Part shown: positions 7,517-14,900 of the stretch, piece after piece
How the letters are laid out: the number at the start of each line of letters is the position of its first letter
Position numbering within the stretch: the stretch's first letter is position 1
From: Methanobrevibacter sp.
Lineage (GTDB): Archaea; Methanobacteriota; Methanobacteria; Methanobacteriales; Methanobacteriaceae
NCBI RefSeq assembly: GCF_017447225.1
Contig: NZ_JAFSNZ010000042.1
Location: 1-34,287, forward strand
DNA: 34,287 nt
Direction: 5' to 3'
Program-made: the position numbers and the translations under genes
Notes under the pieces: model-generated
Databases searched by the model: none
Told to the model about the DNA's origin: nothing
What the model saw: only the letters and a program-made list of their open reading frames with translations

Positions 7517-10081
7517 CTAGCTGAAGCTTTCAACTACACGTTTACCTAAGTTTAAGTCATCACAGTAGATGCTGTAGAGGTATCCGTCAGCGTACCATAA
7601 GGTATACTGTGGGAATCCGTCTGAAGTCAGGCTGCCCATGTTGAGTATTGCCCATCCACGGTATGATCCCTGGCTTCTTGCACCGTAGCTTATGTAGTAG
7701 TTCAGGGCTTCGTTTACTGCACTTGAATCATAGTTTGAATAGTCATACTGTACGTCAAGCTCTGCTTGTCCATCAGAATATGTGATGAAAAATCCTCTTA
7801 ATGCTAGATCCTGATTTTGGCCTTCCTCTACATTCACATCACTAGGAACTGAGAGTTTATGGCCGTTTCCACAGTCATATGTGTTGATTAAAGCTTTGAT
7901 GTTTATTGTATTTGCACGGCCCAATCCGTTGTACATTGCGGTTATGATATATGTTCCCGGACGCAGATTAATGTTTAATCTTGCAATACCCTGAGAATCA
8001 GTTGTCCTTTGATAGAGCACTCCGTTGATGTTTAGGGAAACGTTCTGGTTAGGATAAGGGTTTCCTTGTCCGTCAAGCAGTTTCACTTCATATTTGGATC
8101 CGTCCTGATAATCCATGTTGACATCTTCTCCGAAGAGGATGTTAAGCACATGAATATTGTTTGAGGTTAAAAATCCGTTGTAGTTTGCAGTTATGATATA
8201 GTCTCCCGGAGCGAGATTGATGTTCATTTTCACATAACCTGATGCATCTGAAAATCTTGTGTAGAATACTCCGTTGATGTTGAATTCAACTGAAACGTTA
8301 GCACCCACAGGATTTCCCTGAGCATCCAATAGTCTTACGTAGTATTGGGAAGCGTTTTTGAAGTATTTAGTCAGGTCGTGGTTTTCCACAACAGTAGGCA
8401 GTACCTTAATTGTGTTTGAGCTTTGCTGGTTGGTCTGAGGGTTTCTGCCTGTTATGATATATTCGCCAGGACTGAGATTGATGTTCATTCTTGTCATACC
8501 GTTGTCGTCGCTGTATCTTGTGTAGAAGACCCCGTTGATGTTGAACTCGATTGCAGCGTTTTTCATCAGTACTCCGTTGGAATCACGGCATTCGACGTAG
8601 TATTGAGTTGCGTTTCTAAACATTTTTGTTACGTCACTGCCTTTGATTGTGGAAAGTATTGTGATTTTTGATATGGTTTTTTCGCCGTCATATTCGATTA
8701 CCGCATCGTATTCGCCGGCACCGAGGTTGATGTTCATTGTTGCAGTTCCGCTGCTGTCGGTTGTTCTTTTATATGGCCTTCCGTTAAGGGTGATTGATAC
8801 TTCAGCATCTTTGACTGGGTTTCCGTTGCCGTCAGTTACTGTAATTGTAAGAGGCTGTGAGTTTCCAAAGTATTTTGTCAAATCAGGTGCGTTTATGCGG
8901 TCGCTTTTTGTTTTTCCAACAGTCAGTTTTCCGGAAAGTACTCTGCAGTCACCTGCAATTTCAGCAGATGGGCTTCCTGTGATGGTGTATGTTCCGTTTG
9001 CAAGAGCCACATCATAAATGTATCCGTACTTTTCAGAATTGTAATAGAGTTCTCCGCTTGCGGCTAAAGTGTTTGCGCTGTCATATATTTCATAATTAAT
9101 GTCATCTGCTCTGATGGTGTTACCTGAATCATCTGCAAAGGCAGCTATTGTAACTGAATCACCATTTTCTGCAGTTGCATTTACAAATACCAAAATAACA
9201 GTGGATGATATTGGAGTGTCGCCTTCAAACCAGATTTTCCATGGATATGAAGATGTCATGGTATTGTTTTCAAGATATAGTGTTCCGTCAGTCTCATCAT
9301 TATCATCATAATAGTCGATGAATTCCATATTGGCATTGGCTGATGTATAAATGTTGTTTATTGATTTGAAATCGTTTGTTGCAAATATTGCGCCACCGTA
9401 TTCTTCAGCGGAATTGTCTGTAAATTTTGAGTTTGCAACGTTAAGCACAGCTCCACGGGATGAAACTATTGCTCCACCGTAATTGGCGGTGTTTTCGCTG
9501 AATTCACACTGATATAATATTGTGGTATTTTCTTCAGCATATATCGCTCCGCCCCCATCTGTTGCTTCATTTTCTGTGAAATTCGTATAATATATGATCA
9601 GTTCCTTATTTGCATATATCGCTCCACCGTATTCTGCCTTGTTGTTTATGAATTCACAGTTTATGATTCCAAGTGCTCCGCTGGCATATATTGCTCCGCC
9701 GACAGTATCATCATCTAAATTTACAACATTTCCGTTTTTGAATGTTAGTCCGGCCAGGATTACGTCGTCTTCACGTACCCAGAATATTCTGGACATGTCT
9801 GATGCATCGATATAATGGCCGTTACCGTAAATGGTGAGAGCCTTATCTATCTGCATTTCGCCGCTTCCCACATAGTTTTTGGTTAATGTGATGTTGTCTC
9901 CGGGACTTGCATCATCAATTAGTTCCTGCAGTTCTATAAAGTCTCCTGTTAAATCATATCCTACAGTATCATCATTGGCAACTGCAACGGAATCTGTAGC
10001 GTTGATATCATCGCTTGCAGATACACATCCCATTGAAATGATGAATATCACGAGAATTGTGAAAATTAGTTTTTTATTCAT
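7517..10081 (-). CDS. Adhesin-like protein, tandem paralogue
   Basis: An 854-aa secreted protein with the same plan as its downstream neighbour: signal peptide 1-22 (cleavage near VSASD), beta-helix about 35-260 with repeated 'GGAIYA' rungs, an intermediate Ig-like domain (about 280-390), then Ig-like repeats ('DLTKYFKNASQYYVRLLDAQ'-type) and the conserved C-terminal YDCGNGHKLSVP domain ending DDLNLGKRVVESFS. Start ATG at 10081 has AGGAGA upstream. Short stretches are identical in DNA to the other gene (for example 8254-8284 and 5306-5336), so the pair can recombine or convert. Probably transcribed separately, since each gene has its own terminator. Confidence 0.85.
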   Translation of the reverse strand: MNKKLIFTILVIFIISMGCVSASDDINATDSVAVANDDTVGYDLTGDFIELQELIDDASPGDNITLTKNYVGSGEMQIDKALTIYGNGHYIDASDMSRIFWVREDDVILAGLTFKNGNVVNLDDDTVGGAIYASGALGIINCEFINNKAEYGGAIYANKELIIYYTNFTENEATDGGGAIYAEENTTILYQCEFSENTANYGGAIVSSRGAVLNVANSKFTDNSAEEYGGAIFATNDFKSINNIYTSANANMEFIDYYDDNDETDGTLYLENNTMTSSYPWKIWFEGDTPISSTVILVFVNATAENGDSVTIAAFADDSGNTIRADDINYEIYDSANTLAASGELYYNSEKYGYIYDVALANGTYTITGSPSAEIAGDCRVLSGKLTVGKTKSDRINAPDLTKYFGNSQPLTITVTDGNGNPVKDAEVSITLNGRPYKRTTDSSGTATMNINLGAGEYDAVIEYDGEKTISKITILSTIKGSDVTKMFRNATQYYVECRDSNGVLMKNAAIEFNINGVFYTRYSDDNGMTRMNINLSPGEYIITGRNPQTNQQSSNTIKVLPTVVENHDLTKYFKNASQYYVRLLDAQGNPVGANVSVEFNINGVFYTRFSDASGYVKMNINLAPGDYIITANYNGFLTSNNIHVLNILFGEDVNMDYQDGSKYEVKLLDGQGNPYPNQNVSLNINGVLYQRTTDSQGIARLNINLRPGTYIITAMYNGLGRANTINIKALINTYDCGNGHKLSVPSDVNVEEGQNQDLALRGFFITYSDGQAELDVQYDYSNYDSSAVNEALNYYISYGARSQGSYRGWAILNMGSLTSDGFPQYTLWYADGYLYSIYCDDLNLGKRVVESFS

Positions 10082-10129
10082 ATGAATCTCCTGTTTTTTG
10101 AAAGTTTTATTCCCGAATTTTAAAAAAAA

Positions 10130-10156
10130 ATGCTGTTAATGTTTAATTAACAGCAT
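10130..10156 (-). terminator. Strong intrinsic-type terminator
   Basis: Perfect 11-bp inverted repeat ATGCTGTTAAT / ATTAACAGCAT with a 5-nt loop, 14 bp after the stop at 10170, followed on the minus strand by nine T residues (10122-10130). Confidence 0.75.
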
Positions 10157-10169
10157 CATATTGTTTGGC

Positions 10170-10682
10170 TTAAGCAGGTTTATATGTATCTGCTATAGCT
10201 TTAAGTTCCTGTAAGTCTTCACCCTGGAGACTTATGAGTTTAGTTCCGTCATGGTAAGCTAAAATGTAGCCTGTCATGGTTTCATTATCGTCAGTATCTG
10301 ATGTTACAGTGCTTAAATCGATAATGGTCCAGTTACCGTATTCTCCACCTAATGTAGCACCGTCATTGTTAACCCAGTTACGTGCGTATTCTGATGCGCT
10401 GTCAACAAGCTGGGAACCGGTTGAAATGTCTACAAAGAAACTCATGGCATCGGTACTTACGATGTATGAGTTCATGCTGTATCCGTCTTCGCTTGTTGTG
10501 AAGTTTACGACTGATGCGTTTGCAGGAAAATCAAGTGTAAATCCGTCAAATGTGTATGTTTCATTAACCACTTCAGGTTCTCCTCCTCCTAAAAAGTCGA
10601 AGATACCTGCACTAACTACGTTTAAGCAACTAACTACAGCGATAAGAACTATAAATAGTGCCAATAATTTTTTCATATCCAT
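10170..10682 (-). CDS. Small secreted protein resembling the adhesin C-terminal domain
   Basis: A 170-aa exported protein. The signal peptide is about residues 1-26 (cleavage near VVSAG), then a Gly-rich linker [12 protein letters not shown] and one globular domain. The domain begins '[16 protein letters not shown]' and ends '[20 protein letters not shown]...IADTYKPA'. Its beginning and end align by eye with the C-terminal domain of the two adhesins ('GNGHKLSVPSDVNV ... LWYADGYLYSIYCDDLNLGKRVVESF'). I infer a stand-alone version of the same domain. The ATG at 10680-10682 has GGTGA seven bases upstream, favouring it over the Met two codons later. The start overlaps the end of the ORF at 10673. 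Confidence 0.75.
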   Translation of the reverse strand: MDMKKLLALFIVLIAVVSCLNVVSAGIFDFLGGGEPEVVNETYTFDGFTLDFPANASVVNFTTSEDGYSMNSYIVSTDAMSFFVDISTGSQLVDSASEYARNWVNNDGATLGGEYGNWTIIDLSTVTSDTDDNETMTGYILAYHDGTKLISLQGEDLQELKAIADTYKPA

Positions 10683-10909
10683 TTTAAAATCACCATTTGA
10701 ATATTTTTATTTAAAAAAGAGTTTGGTTTTATATGTCTAGTGACAGCAATATGAGGTATACATGCATAGGGTTTGCTTTCATAAAAAATAGTGTAATCAA
10801 GAAATTCCGTCTTTCGTTTCATTTTAGGTAATTTGATTTGCAATGCCTCAAACATTCTCTCAAGAGAATACGATGAAAGCATCCAATTCATGAACAATTT
10901 TTTATACAT
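10673..10909 (-). CDS. Hypothetical 78-aa protein
   Basis: Not recognised. Basic, with no signal peptide or clear membrane segment; contains '[20 protein letters not shown]' and ends in an Ile/Leu-rich tail. The start is well supported: GAGGT seven bases before the ATG and a TATA-like box (about 10955-10966) at a fitting distance. The stop overlaps the next gene's start by about 10 bp, which could couple translation. It may be a small real gene or the N-terminal remnant of a longer one (for example a transposase) cut by the insertion of the secreted-protein gene. Confidence 0.4.
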   Translation of the reverse strand: MYKKLFMNWMLSSYSLERMFEALQIKLPKMKRKTEFLDYTIFYESKPYACIPHIAVTRHIKPNSFLNKNIQMVILKWI

Positions 10910-11068
10910 TTAACAAACCTCACAAACACATAATATTATTTTTATGAACATTTACATATATAATTTACTAAATGATTTGTTCATATTTAGACATTGATAA
11001 ATTATTAAATGTTTATAATAGTATTTTAGAAATTATGTGAATAATGTTAAGTTAATGCTTGAAAACTT

Positions 11069-11540
11069 TTAAATGATTAGTTTTCTAATCTCTTCGCTGA
11101 GTCTGTCGCTGAACTGCTTTTCGCAGGGTGCGATGTTTTTGTAGAACTCTTGTTCTATTGAAATAATTTTAGGCTCTATTTTTATGTAAAGTCCGTCGCC
11201 TAAAATCTCATTTATGACAAAAAGAGCCTTTCTGATATAGTGTCGGTATGTTTTTGTTAAATTTTCATCACTTAACAGGTAATCCAATATGATGCATATA
11301 GATATGATGTCTGCCAGCTCAACAGCAGGATAGCCATAACATTTAAGTTCTTTGATTAACTTGTCAAGCAGTACTTTGAAGTATGGTGACGGTTTGAGTA
11401 TTAATAATTTACTCAGGTAGAGATCAATTATCCTAACACAACCTTTCAAACAAAAGCGCTGTTACTATGCAGTCCGGGTCTGTTAAGGGTATTATAATTT
11501 CCTGTTTTTCTCTGAATTCTTCAATAATCTCATCGAACAT
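11069..11540 (-). pseudogene. Hypothetical helical protein, apparently frameshifted near codon 30
   Basis: The signals point to a start at ATG 11538-11540: GAGGT seven bases upstream and a TATA-like box at about 11568-11582. That frame gives MFDEIIEEFREKQEIIIP... and stops after 35 codons at 11433. A second frame, open from TTG 11449 with no ribosome binding site, encodes 126 further residues ('CVRIIDLYLSKLLILKP...EEIRKLII'), helical and without recognisable motifs. Removing one T from the TTT run at about 11449-11453 joins the frames into a ~157-aa protein (...IVTALLLKGCVRIID...). I therefore see one disrupted gene or a sequencing error; two overlapping genes or a programmed frameshift are alternatives. 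Family unknown. Confidence 0.45.
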
Positions 11541-11586
11541 TTTGAAAACCTCAAGTGATATTTTGAAGTTATAAATATAAATAAAA

Positions 11587-11609
11587 TGTCCGAGAGCATT
11601 TGAACAGTA
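11587..11609 (-). promoter_or_regulatory. Copy 1 of a 23-nt motif shared by two promoters
   Basis: On the minus strand the core is TACTGTTCAAATGCTCTCG followed by GACA; the copy at 18613-18635 differs at two positions. It lies about 50 nt before the ATG at 11540 and directly after the stop codon of the gene at 11610. Confidence 0.4.
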
Positions 11610-12185
11610 TTAGAGCCAGAAGAAGAAATATCTGTGTGTCGGTCTGGATGATTTTTGATACTCCTCATATTCTATTTGGGCTTCCTCCTGGGCAAGCTGA
11701 TCCTTATAGTCATTCAAAGCTTCGTTAAGTTTTGATGAAAACTCATCTGTTGACATTGTCTGTGCCGGAGTGCCTGCAATGAGATTTGTGATATCATCAT
11801 TGACGTAGGTGTCATTAAAACAGATTAGAAATATTGTGTTTCCTGTTGCAAAATAGACTGTAGTGTAGTCTTTTGACTCATAGGTCTTATAAATTACCAC
11901 TGCATCATGGCCGGCGATGTTTGCATATTCTGCGGAATTTGCATTGATGATATCGTCACCATAGTTGATTTTGAGGTTTTTGTCATAATCCAGAGACAAT
12001 ATTCTGAATGTAAGTCCGCTTTGATATACATATGATGACTCCTTAAGGGTGCCGTGCTCATACTGTGAGGGTATTTCAAAGTCCACTCCCTTGATTGTAA
12101 CATTTTCCGCTGAAGCCATTGGAATAATCAAAAGAAAAATCAATAATATTGGAAGAATTCGTTTAGCTATTGTCAGTTTAATCAC
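11610..12185 (-). CDS. Secreted or membrane-anchored small protein
   Basis: A 191-aa protein with an N-terminal hydrophobic segment (about 10-26, ending MASAEN, a plausible signal peptide). A single domain follows, starting 'VTIKGVDFEIPSQYEHG', with a later 'GHDAVVIYKTYES...YFATGNTIFLICFND'. A Glu/Gln-rich helical tail ends with an aromatic FFFWL terminus. The opening pattern (hydrophobic strand, F-x-I/F-P) recalls the secreted protein at 10170. The start is unusual: the frame opens at GTG 12183-12185, which sits inside an AGGTGA motif. The mRNA may be nearly leaderless (TATA-like box about 12203-12213), or a CTG at about 12176 may be used. Confidence 0.65.
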   Translation of the reverse strand: MIKLTIAKRILPILLIFLLIIPMASAENVTIKGVDFEIPSQYEHGTLKESSYVYQSGLTFRILSLDYDKNLKINYGDDIINANSAEYANIAGHDAVVIYKTYESKDYTTVYFATGNTIFLICFNDTYVNDDITNLIAGTPAQTMSTDEFSSKLNEALNDYKDQLAQEEAQIEYEEYQKSSRPTHRYFFFWL

Positions 12186-12251
12186 CTTGTGTATATTATG
12201 GGAAAAGCAGGTATATAAATATTCTATACAAAAGGTTTAAAGGATGGTGAG

Positions 12252-13001
12252 CTATTCACCATCATCTTCAAAAAAAGAATTTTCAATTTCTGCTTCATCA
12301 CAGTGCTTTTTGACCTTAGCCAATATATCAACAACGTCATCTTCAGCCAGGTCTTTAGCAAAGTAGTATACTACCGGTATGATATCGTTTGAAGCAGTAA
12401 TTAGCATGTAATTTGCTTCAGGCATTACAACGCTTTTGGTGCTGTAAAGCTCGATATCAGCTATGATTTCATCTGCACCACCAGCCACCTTGATTTGGGC
12501 GTTAGCATATTTCTCTTCCAGGGATGAAATGATTTCATCATCTGTCTTTTCGATAGGTTCAAGATCCAGGTCATTGAGTTTTTCCTTGAATAATTTTGCA
12601 TTGTGCAGTTTTTCCTGGATTTCTGCCAGTTGCTGTTCCAACTGCTTTTCATCTTCCAGAAGAGAATTGATGAAGGCTTCACTTCCATTGTTGAAGTTTT
12701 CATATAACTCCAAAACCTCACGTGCACTTAAGATGGAATTGTTTTTGAAAAATTCCTTGGTATGTGCTTTTACACGGATGCTTAGAGGTTTGAGTTTTTC
12801 TTTTTTTGTTTTGACTTCTTCTTCGAAGGGCATGAACTCACGTCCTAACTTGTGAAGTGATTCGATTCTTTCACGAAACATTTCTTCAAATTCTTCACGG
12901 GTAAGTTCATCGGGGAATTTAAATTCAAATTCGCCCGGCCTGTATGATCCTCCGAATTTGTCATTTCCAAATCTGAATTCTTTCGGGTCTTTATCATTCA
13001 T
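12252..13001 (-). CDS. Hypothetical coiled-coil protein
   Basis: A 249-aa acidic protein, predicted cytoplasmic, family not recognised. Seen: a Gly/Phe-rich N-terminus (FRFGNDKFGGSYRPGEFEF), a 'REEFEEMFRERIESLHKLG' helix, a long coiled coil at roughly 95-150 (EDEKQLEQQLAEIQEKLHNA), and a C-terminal globular part with the hydrophobic strand MLITASNDIIPVVYYFAKD. The start at 13001 has AAGGAG eight bases upstream. The leader lies within a nested dyad (13003-13067), so expression may be regulated. It stands alone between the hairpin region 13144-13194 and the secreted-protein gene. Confidence 0.6.
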   Translation of the reverse strand: MNDKDPKEFRFGNDKFGGSYRPGEFEFKFPDELTREEFEEMFRERIESLHKLGREFMPFEEEVKTKKEKLKPLSIRVKAHTKEFFKNNSILSAREVLELYENFNNGSEAFINSLLEDEKQLEQQLAEIQEKLHNAKLFKEKLNDLDLEPIEKTDDEIISSLEEKYANAQIKVAGGADEIIADIELYSTKSVVMPEANYMLITASNDIIPVVYYFAKDLAEDDVVDILAKVKKHCDEAEIENSFFEDDGE

Positions 13002-13002
13002 A

Positions 13003-13067
13003 TATAAAACTCCTTTAAGTTTACATTTTTCAAATTTGTGTACACAATTAAATGTAGGAGTTTATAG
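13003..13067 (-). promoter_or_regulatory. Nested inverted repeat in the upstream region of the coiled-coil gene
   Basis: Centred on the perfect palindrome TTGTGTACACAA (13036-13047), flanked by ACATTT/AAATGT-type arms and an outer pair AAACTCCT (13007-13014) / AGGAGTTT (13056-13063). The outer pair includes the ribosome binding site. A TATA-like TTTATATA lies at about 13070-13077. If transcription starts upstream of the outer arm, the leader would mask the ribosome binding site; if it starts nearer 13047, the palindrome is more likely a protein-binding site. Confidence 0.45.
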
Positions 13068-13143
13068 TATATAAATGTTTGTATTCATTTTTAAAAAAAG
13101 TATACTTTAAATCATTCAGTAAAATTTTGAAAAAAATAGTTAA

Positions 13144-13194
13144 AATCAATGTCTACAACATGATTGAACATGTTGGGACAATTAGACATTGATT
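13144..13194. repeat. Two-tier inverted repeat (12-bp outer, 7-bp inner arms)
   Basis: Outer arms AATCAATGTCTA (13144-13155) and TAGACATTGATT (13183-13194) are perfect; inner arms CAACATG (13156-13162) and CATGTTG (13169-13175) are perfect; 7 unpaired bases lie on the right only. It sits between two minus-strand genes. The right arm TTAGACATTGAT recurs at 10987-10998. It could be a 3' RNA structure, a small RNA or a miniature inverted-repeat element. Confidence 0.5.
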
Positions 13195-13259
13195 AAATTT
13201 CATTAATTCTATTAAATAATTATACAATATTAATTATTTAAAAATTACGATAAAATGAG

Positions 13260-13913
13260 TCAGTACAGCTGCAACTCATTTTCCAAAGCCTTGGCTTCCT
13301 GACGGTTTTTCTCCTGTTCTTCGGCAGGAGACAAATCATAAGGCCTTGTAAAGAACAAATCAATGTCATTAATCACTTCACAGATTGCCATGTGAACAAG
13401 CTCCTTTAAGGCCAGAGACTTCTGGATATCAGTCATGTCATCCTGTGAATAAATCCTTTCATAATCATTATTATAATCATCAGTGATTTTTTTCTCGTTT
13501 AACTGTGCTTCAAGAGTGTCCCTGTCATACTTTTCATCACTTAATATTAAGAAATTAATCAAGGATTCCTTCTCCTCAGCGTAATCCTTTCCAGGATTTG
13601 CTATGACGTTTCTGAAATACATGTTGACTGACTGGAAAATGTCTCTTGCCTCACGCCCATCCATCAAATCGCCTGAAATGATATCAAAAGCTGAAGAAAT
13701 ATAATAAGTACCGTCTTTGAATCTGGTTTCAAAGGCCAGATTTATCTCTTCATCCCCCACATACTGTATCAGTTCAATATTTTCCTCGTTTTCGAATGTC
13801 TCTTTTGTCAGTTCATCATTTTTCAGCTTGTAATTTGAACCCGGACTTTTCAAGGTAGTGTTAATCTCTTCAATAAAGTCCAGTGTAATCGGTGTAAAAT
13901 TAGTCTCACTCAT
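13260..13913 (-). CDS. Hypothetical acidic protein
   Basis: A 217-aa strongly acidic protein, not recognised. It begins MSETNFTPITLDFIEEI, has a middle alpha/beta-looking part (GDEEINLAFETRFKDGTYY) and ends in charged helices (AEEQEKNRQEAKALENELQ). No signal peptide or membrane segment, so probably cytoplasmic. GGGGAGA precedes the ATG by seven bases. It is the last gene of a three-gene run (14820 to 13260), 31 bp after its neighbour, and is probably co-transcribed with it and the zinc-ribbon membrane protein. Confidence 0.6.
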   Translation of the reverse strand: MSETNFTPITLDFIEEINTTLKSPGSNYKLKNDELTKETFENEENIELIQYVGDEEINLAFETRFKDGTYYISSAFDIISGDLMDGREARDIFQSVNMYFRNVIANPGKDYAEEKESLINFLILSDEKYDRDTLEAQLNEKKITDDYNNDYERIYSQDDMTDIQKSLALKELVHMAICEVINDIDLFFTRPYDLSPAEEQEKNRQEAKALENELQLY

Positions 13914-13944
13914 TTTATAATCTCCCCTGATATTAATTATATAA

Positions 13945-14361
13945 TCATCTGGTTATGAACTTTTTCCTTTGGGTTTCGATGAAATTGTCAACTTCCAGTT
14001 TGATGTCAGCCAATGCAATTGCGGGTTTAAGCTCAATGAGGGCGTTCAGGGCTATCAAAACGCCTATGGCCTCCGCCATAAATATGTTTTTAAAGCTTAC
14101 TGACTGGTATGAAATCATGAAATTGCCGTTCAGATGCTGTGCGATTCTGAAGTTGGGATTGATGAAGTTAACCTTAAGCTCGTTTATTAACTTAGCGCCT
14201 TCAGTCAAATCCTCAAAGCTCAGCTCCTTTTTATAATCATCAAGAAAATCAAAATGAACATCATATTTGGAGCTTTCGAAATACTTGTCAACAAGCAGAT
14301 AGGCCACAAAAACCTCCATATCCGAAATCTGATACTTGATATTGTTTAATACAAACTCCAT
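13945..14361 (-). CDS. Hypothetical protein
   Basis: A 138-aa protein, not recognised. Starts MEFVLNNIKYQISDMEV; a C-terminal half rich in Ala, Leu and Ile (EAIGVLIALNALIELKPAIA) may be an amphipathic or buried helix rather than a membrane span. Its ATG follows directly on the stop codon of the upstream gene (TAA then ATG, no gap), with GGTG at the end of that gene acting as ribosome binding site, so translational coupling is likely. Confidence 0.6.
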   Translation of the reverse strand: MEFVLNNIKYQISDMEVFVAYLLVDKYFESSKYDVHFDFLDDYKKELSFEDLTEGAKLINELKVNFINPNFRIAQHLNGNFMISYQSVSFKNIFMAEAIGVLIALNALIELKPAIALADIKLEVDNFIETQRKKFITR

Positions 14362-14820
14362 TTACACCACTACAACATCTGATGAATGTGACTCGCCATA
14401 TACATCATCACCCCCGAAATCGGAGTTTACGGTATATGATCCGTCAGCTAAAGTTAAATTGATGCTTGCGGTTCCGTTGCTGTCAGTCTTTAATGTATAT
14501 GTATTGTCGTTGATGGCGACAGTTATGAACTTGTCAGATAAATTGTTTCCGGCTTCATCTGTCAGCTGTACGCTGAAAGTGTCTGAATATTCAAACTGTG
14601 AAGAGGAAATCATGACAAGTGAAGTTGCAGTCTTGGTGTCATTGGCTGAAAGCATAAAACCTGCCAAGACAATAAGAAATATGCATAAGACCGCCACAGC
14701 AATCCATTTGACAGGATAGGACTTTTCAACCCTTGATCTTTTGATATAACTTCCGCATTTGGAGCAGAAAAGCGAATCGTCACTTATGATTTCACCGCAA
14801 TTTTTACATTTTCGAGCCAT
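14362..14820 (-). CDS. Zinc-ribbon, membrane-spanning protein with outside Ig-like domain
   Basis: A 152-aa protein with three parts. Residues 5-22 are a zinc ribbon (CKNCGEII...FCSKCG) that should lie in the cytoplasm. About 38-57 is one membrane helix (WIAVAVLCIFLIVLAGFML). The rest is an Ig-like domain with 'LTDEAGNNLSDKFITVAIND..YTLKTDSNGTASINLTLADGSYTV', the same strand pattern as in the adhesin repeats. This links a cytoplasmic metal-binding or protein-binding knob to a surface domain. First gene of the run with 13945 and 13260. TATA-like CATTATATAATT at about 14864-14875; no clear ribosome binding site. Confidence 0.75.
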   Translation of the reverse strand: MARKCKNCGEIISDDSLFCSKCGSYIKRSRVEKSYPVKWIAVAVLCIFLIVLAGFMLSANDTKTATSLVMISSSQFEYSDTFSVQLTDEAGNNLSDKFITVAINDNTYTLKTDSNGTASINLTLADGSYTVNSDFGGDDVYGESHSSDVVVV

Positions 14821-14900
14821 ATTGATAATATTGGTTTTACATTGTTAAAAAGCTATTGCACAATTATATAATGTTAACAAATACCAATAATTGATGCACA

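Noticed and set aside
8643-9017. Plus-strand ORF inside the second adhesin gene
   Set aside because: Antisense to a strongly supported gene; composition mirrors the repeats, and there is no ribosome binding site or recognisable domain.
10276-10740. Plus-strand ORF of 154 codons
   Set aside because: Antisense to the secreted-protein gene that has signal peptide, ribosome binding site and terminator.
12463-12855. Plus-strand Ser-rich ORF of 130 codons
   Set aside because: Antisense reflection of Glu/Lys-rich coiled-coil codons on the minus strand.
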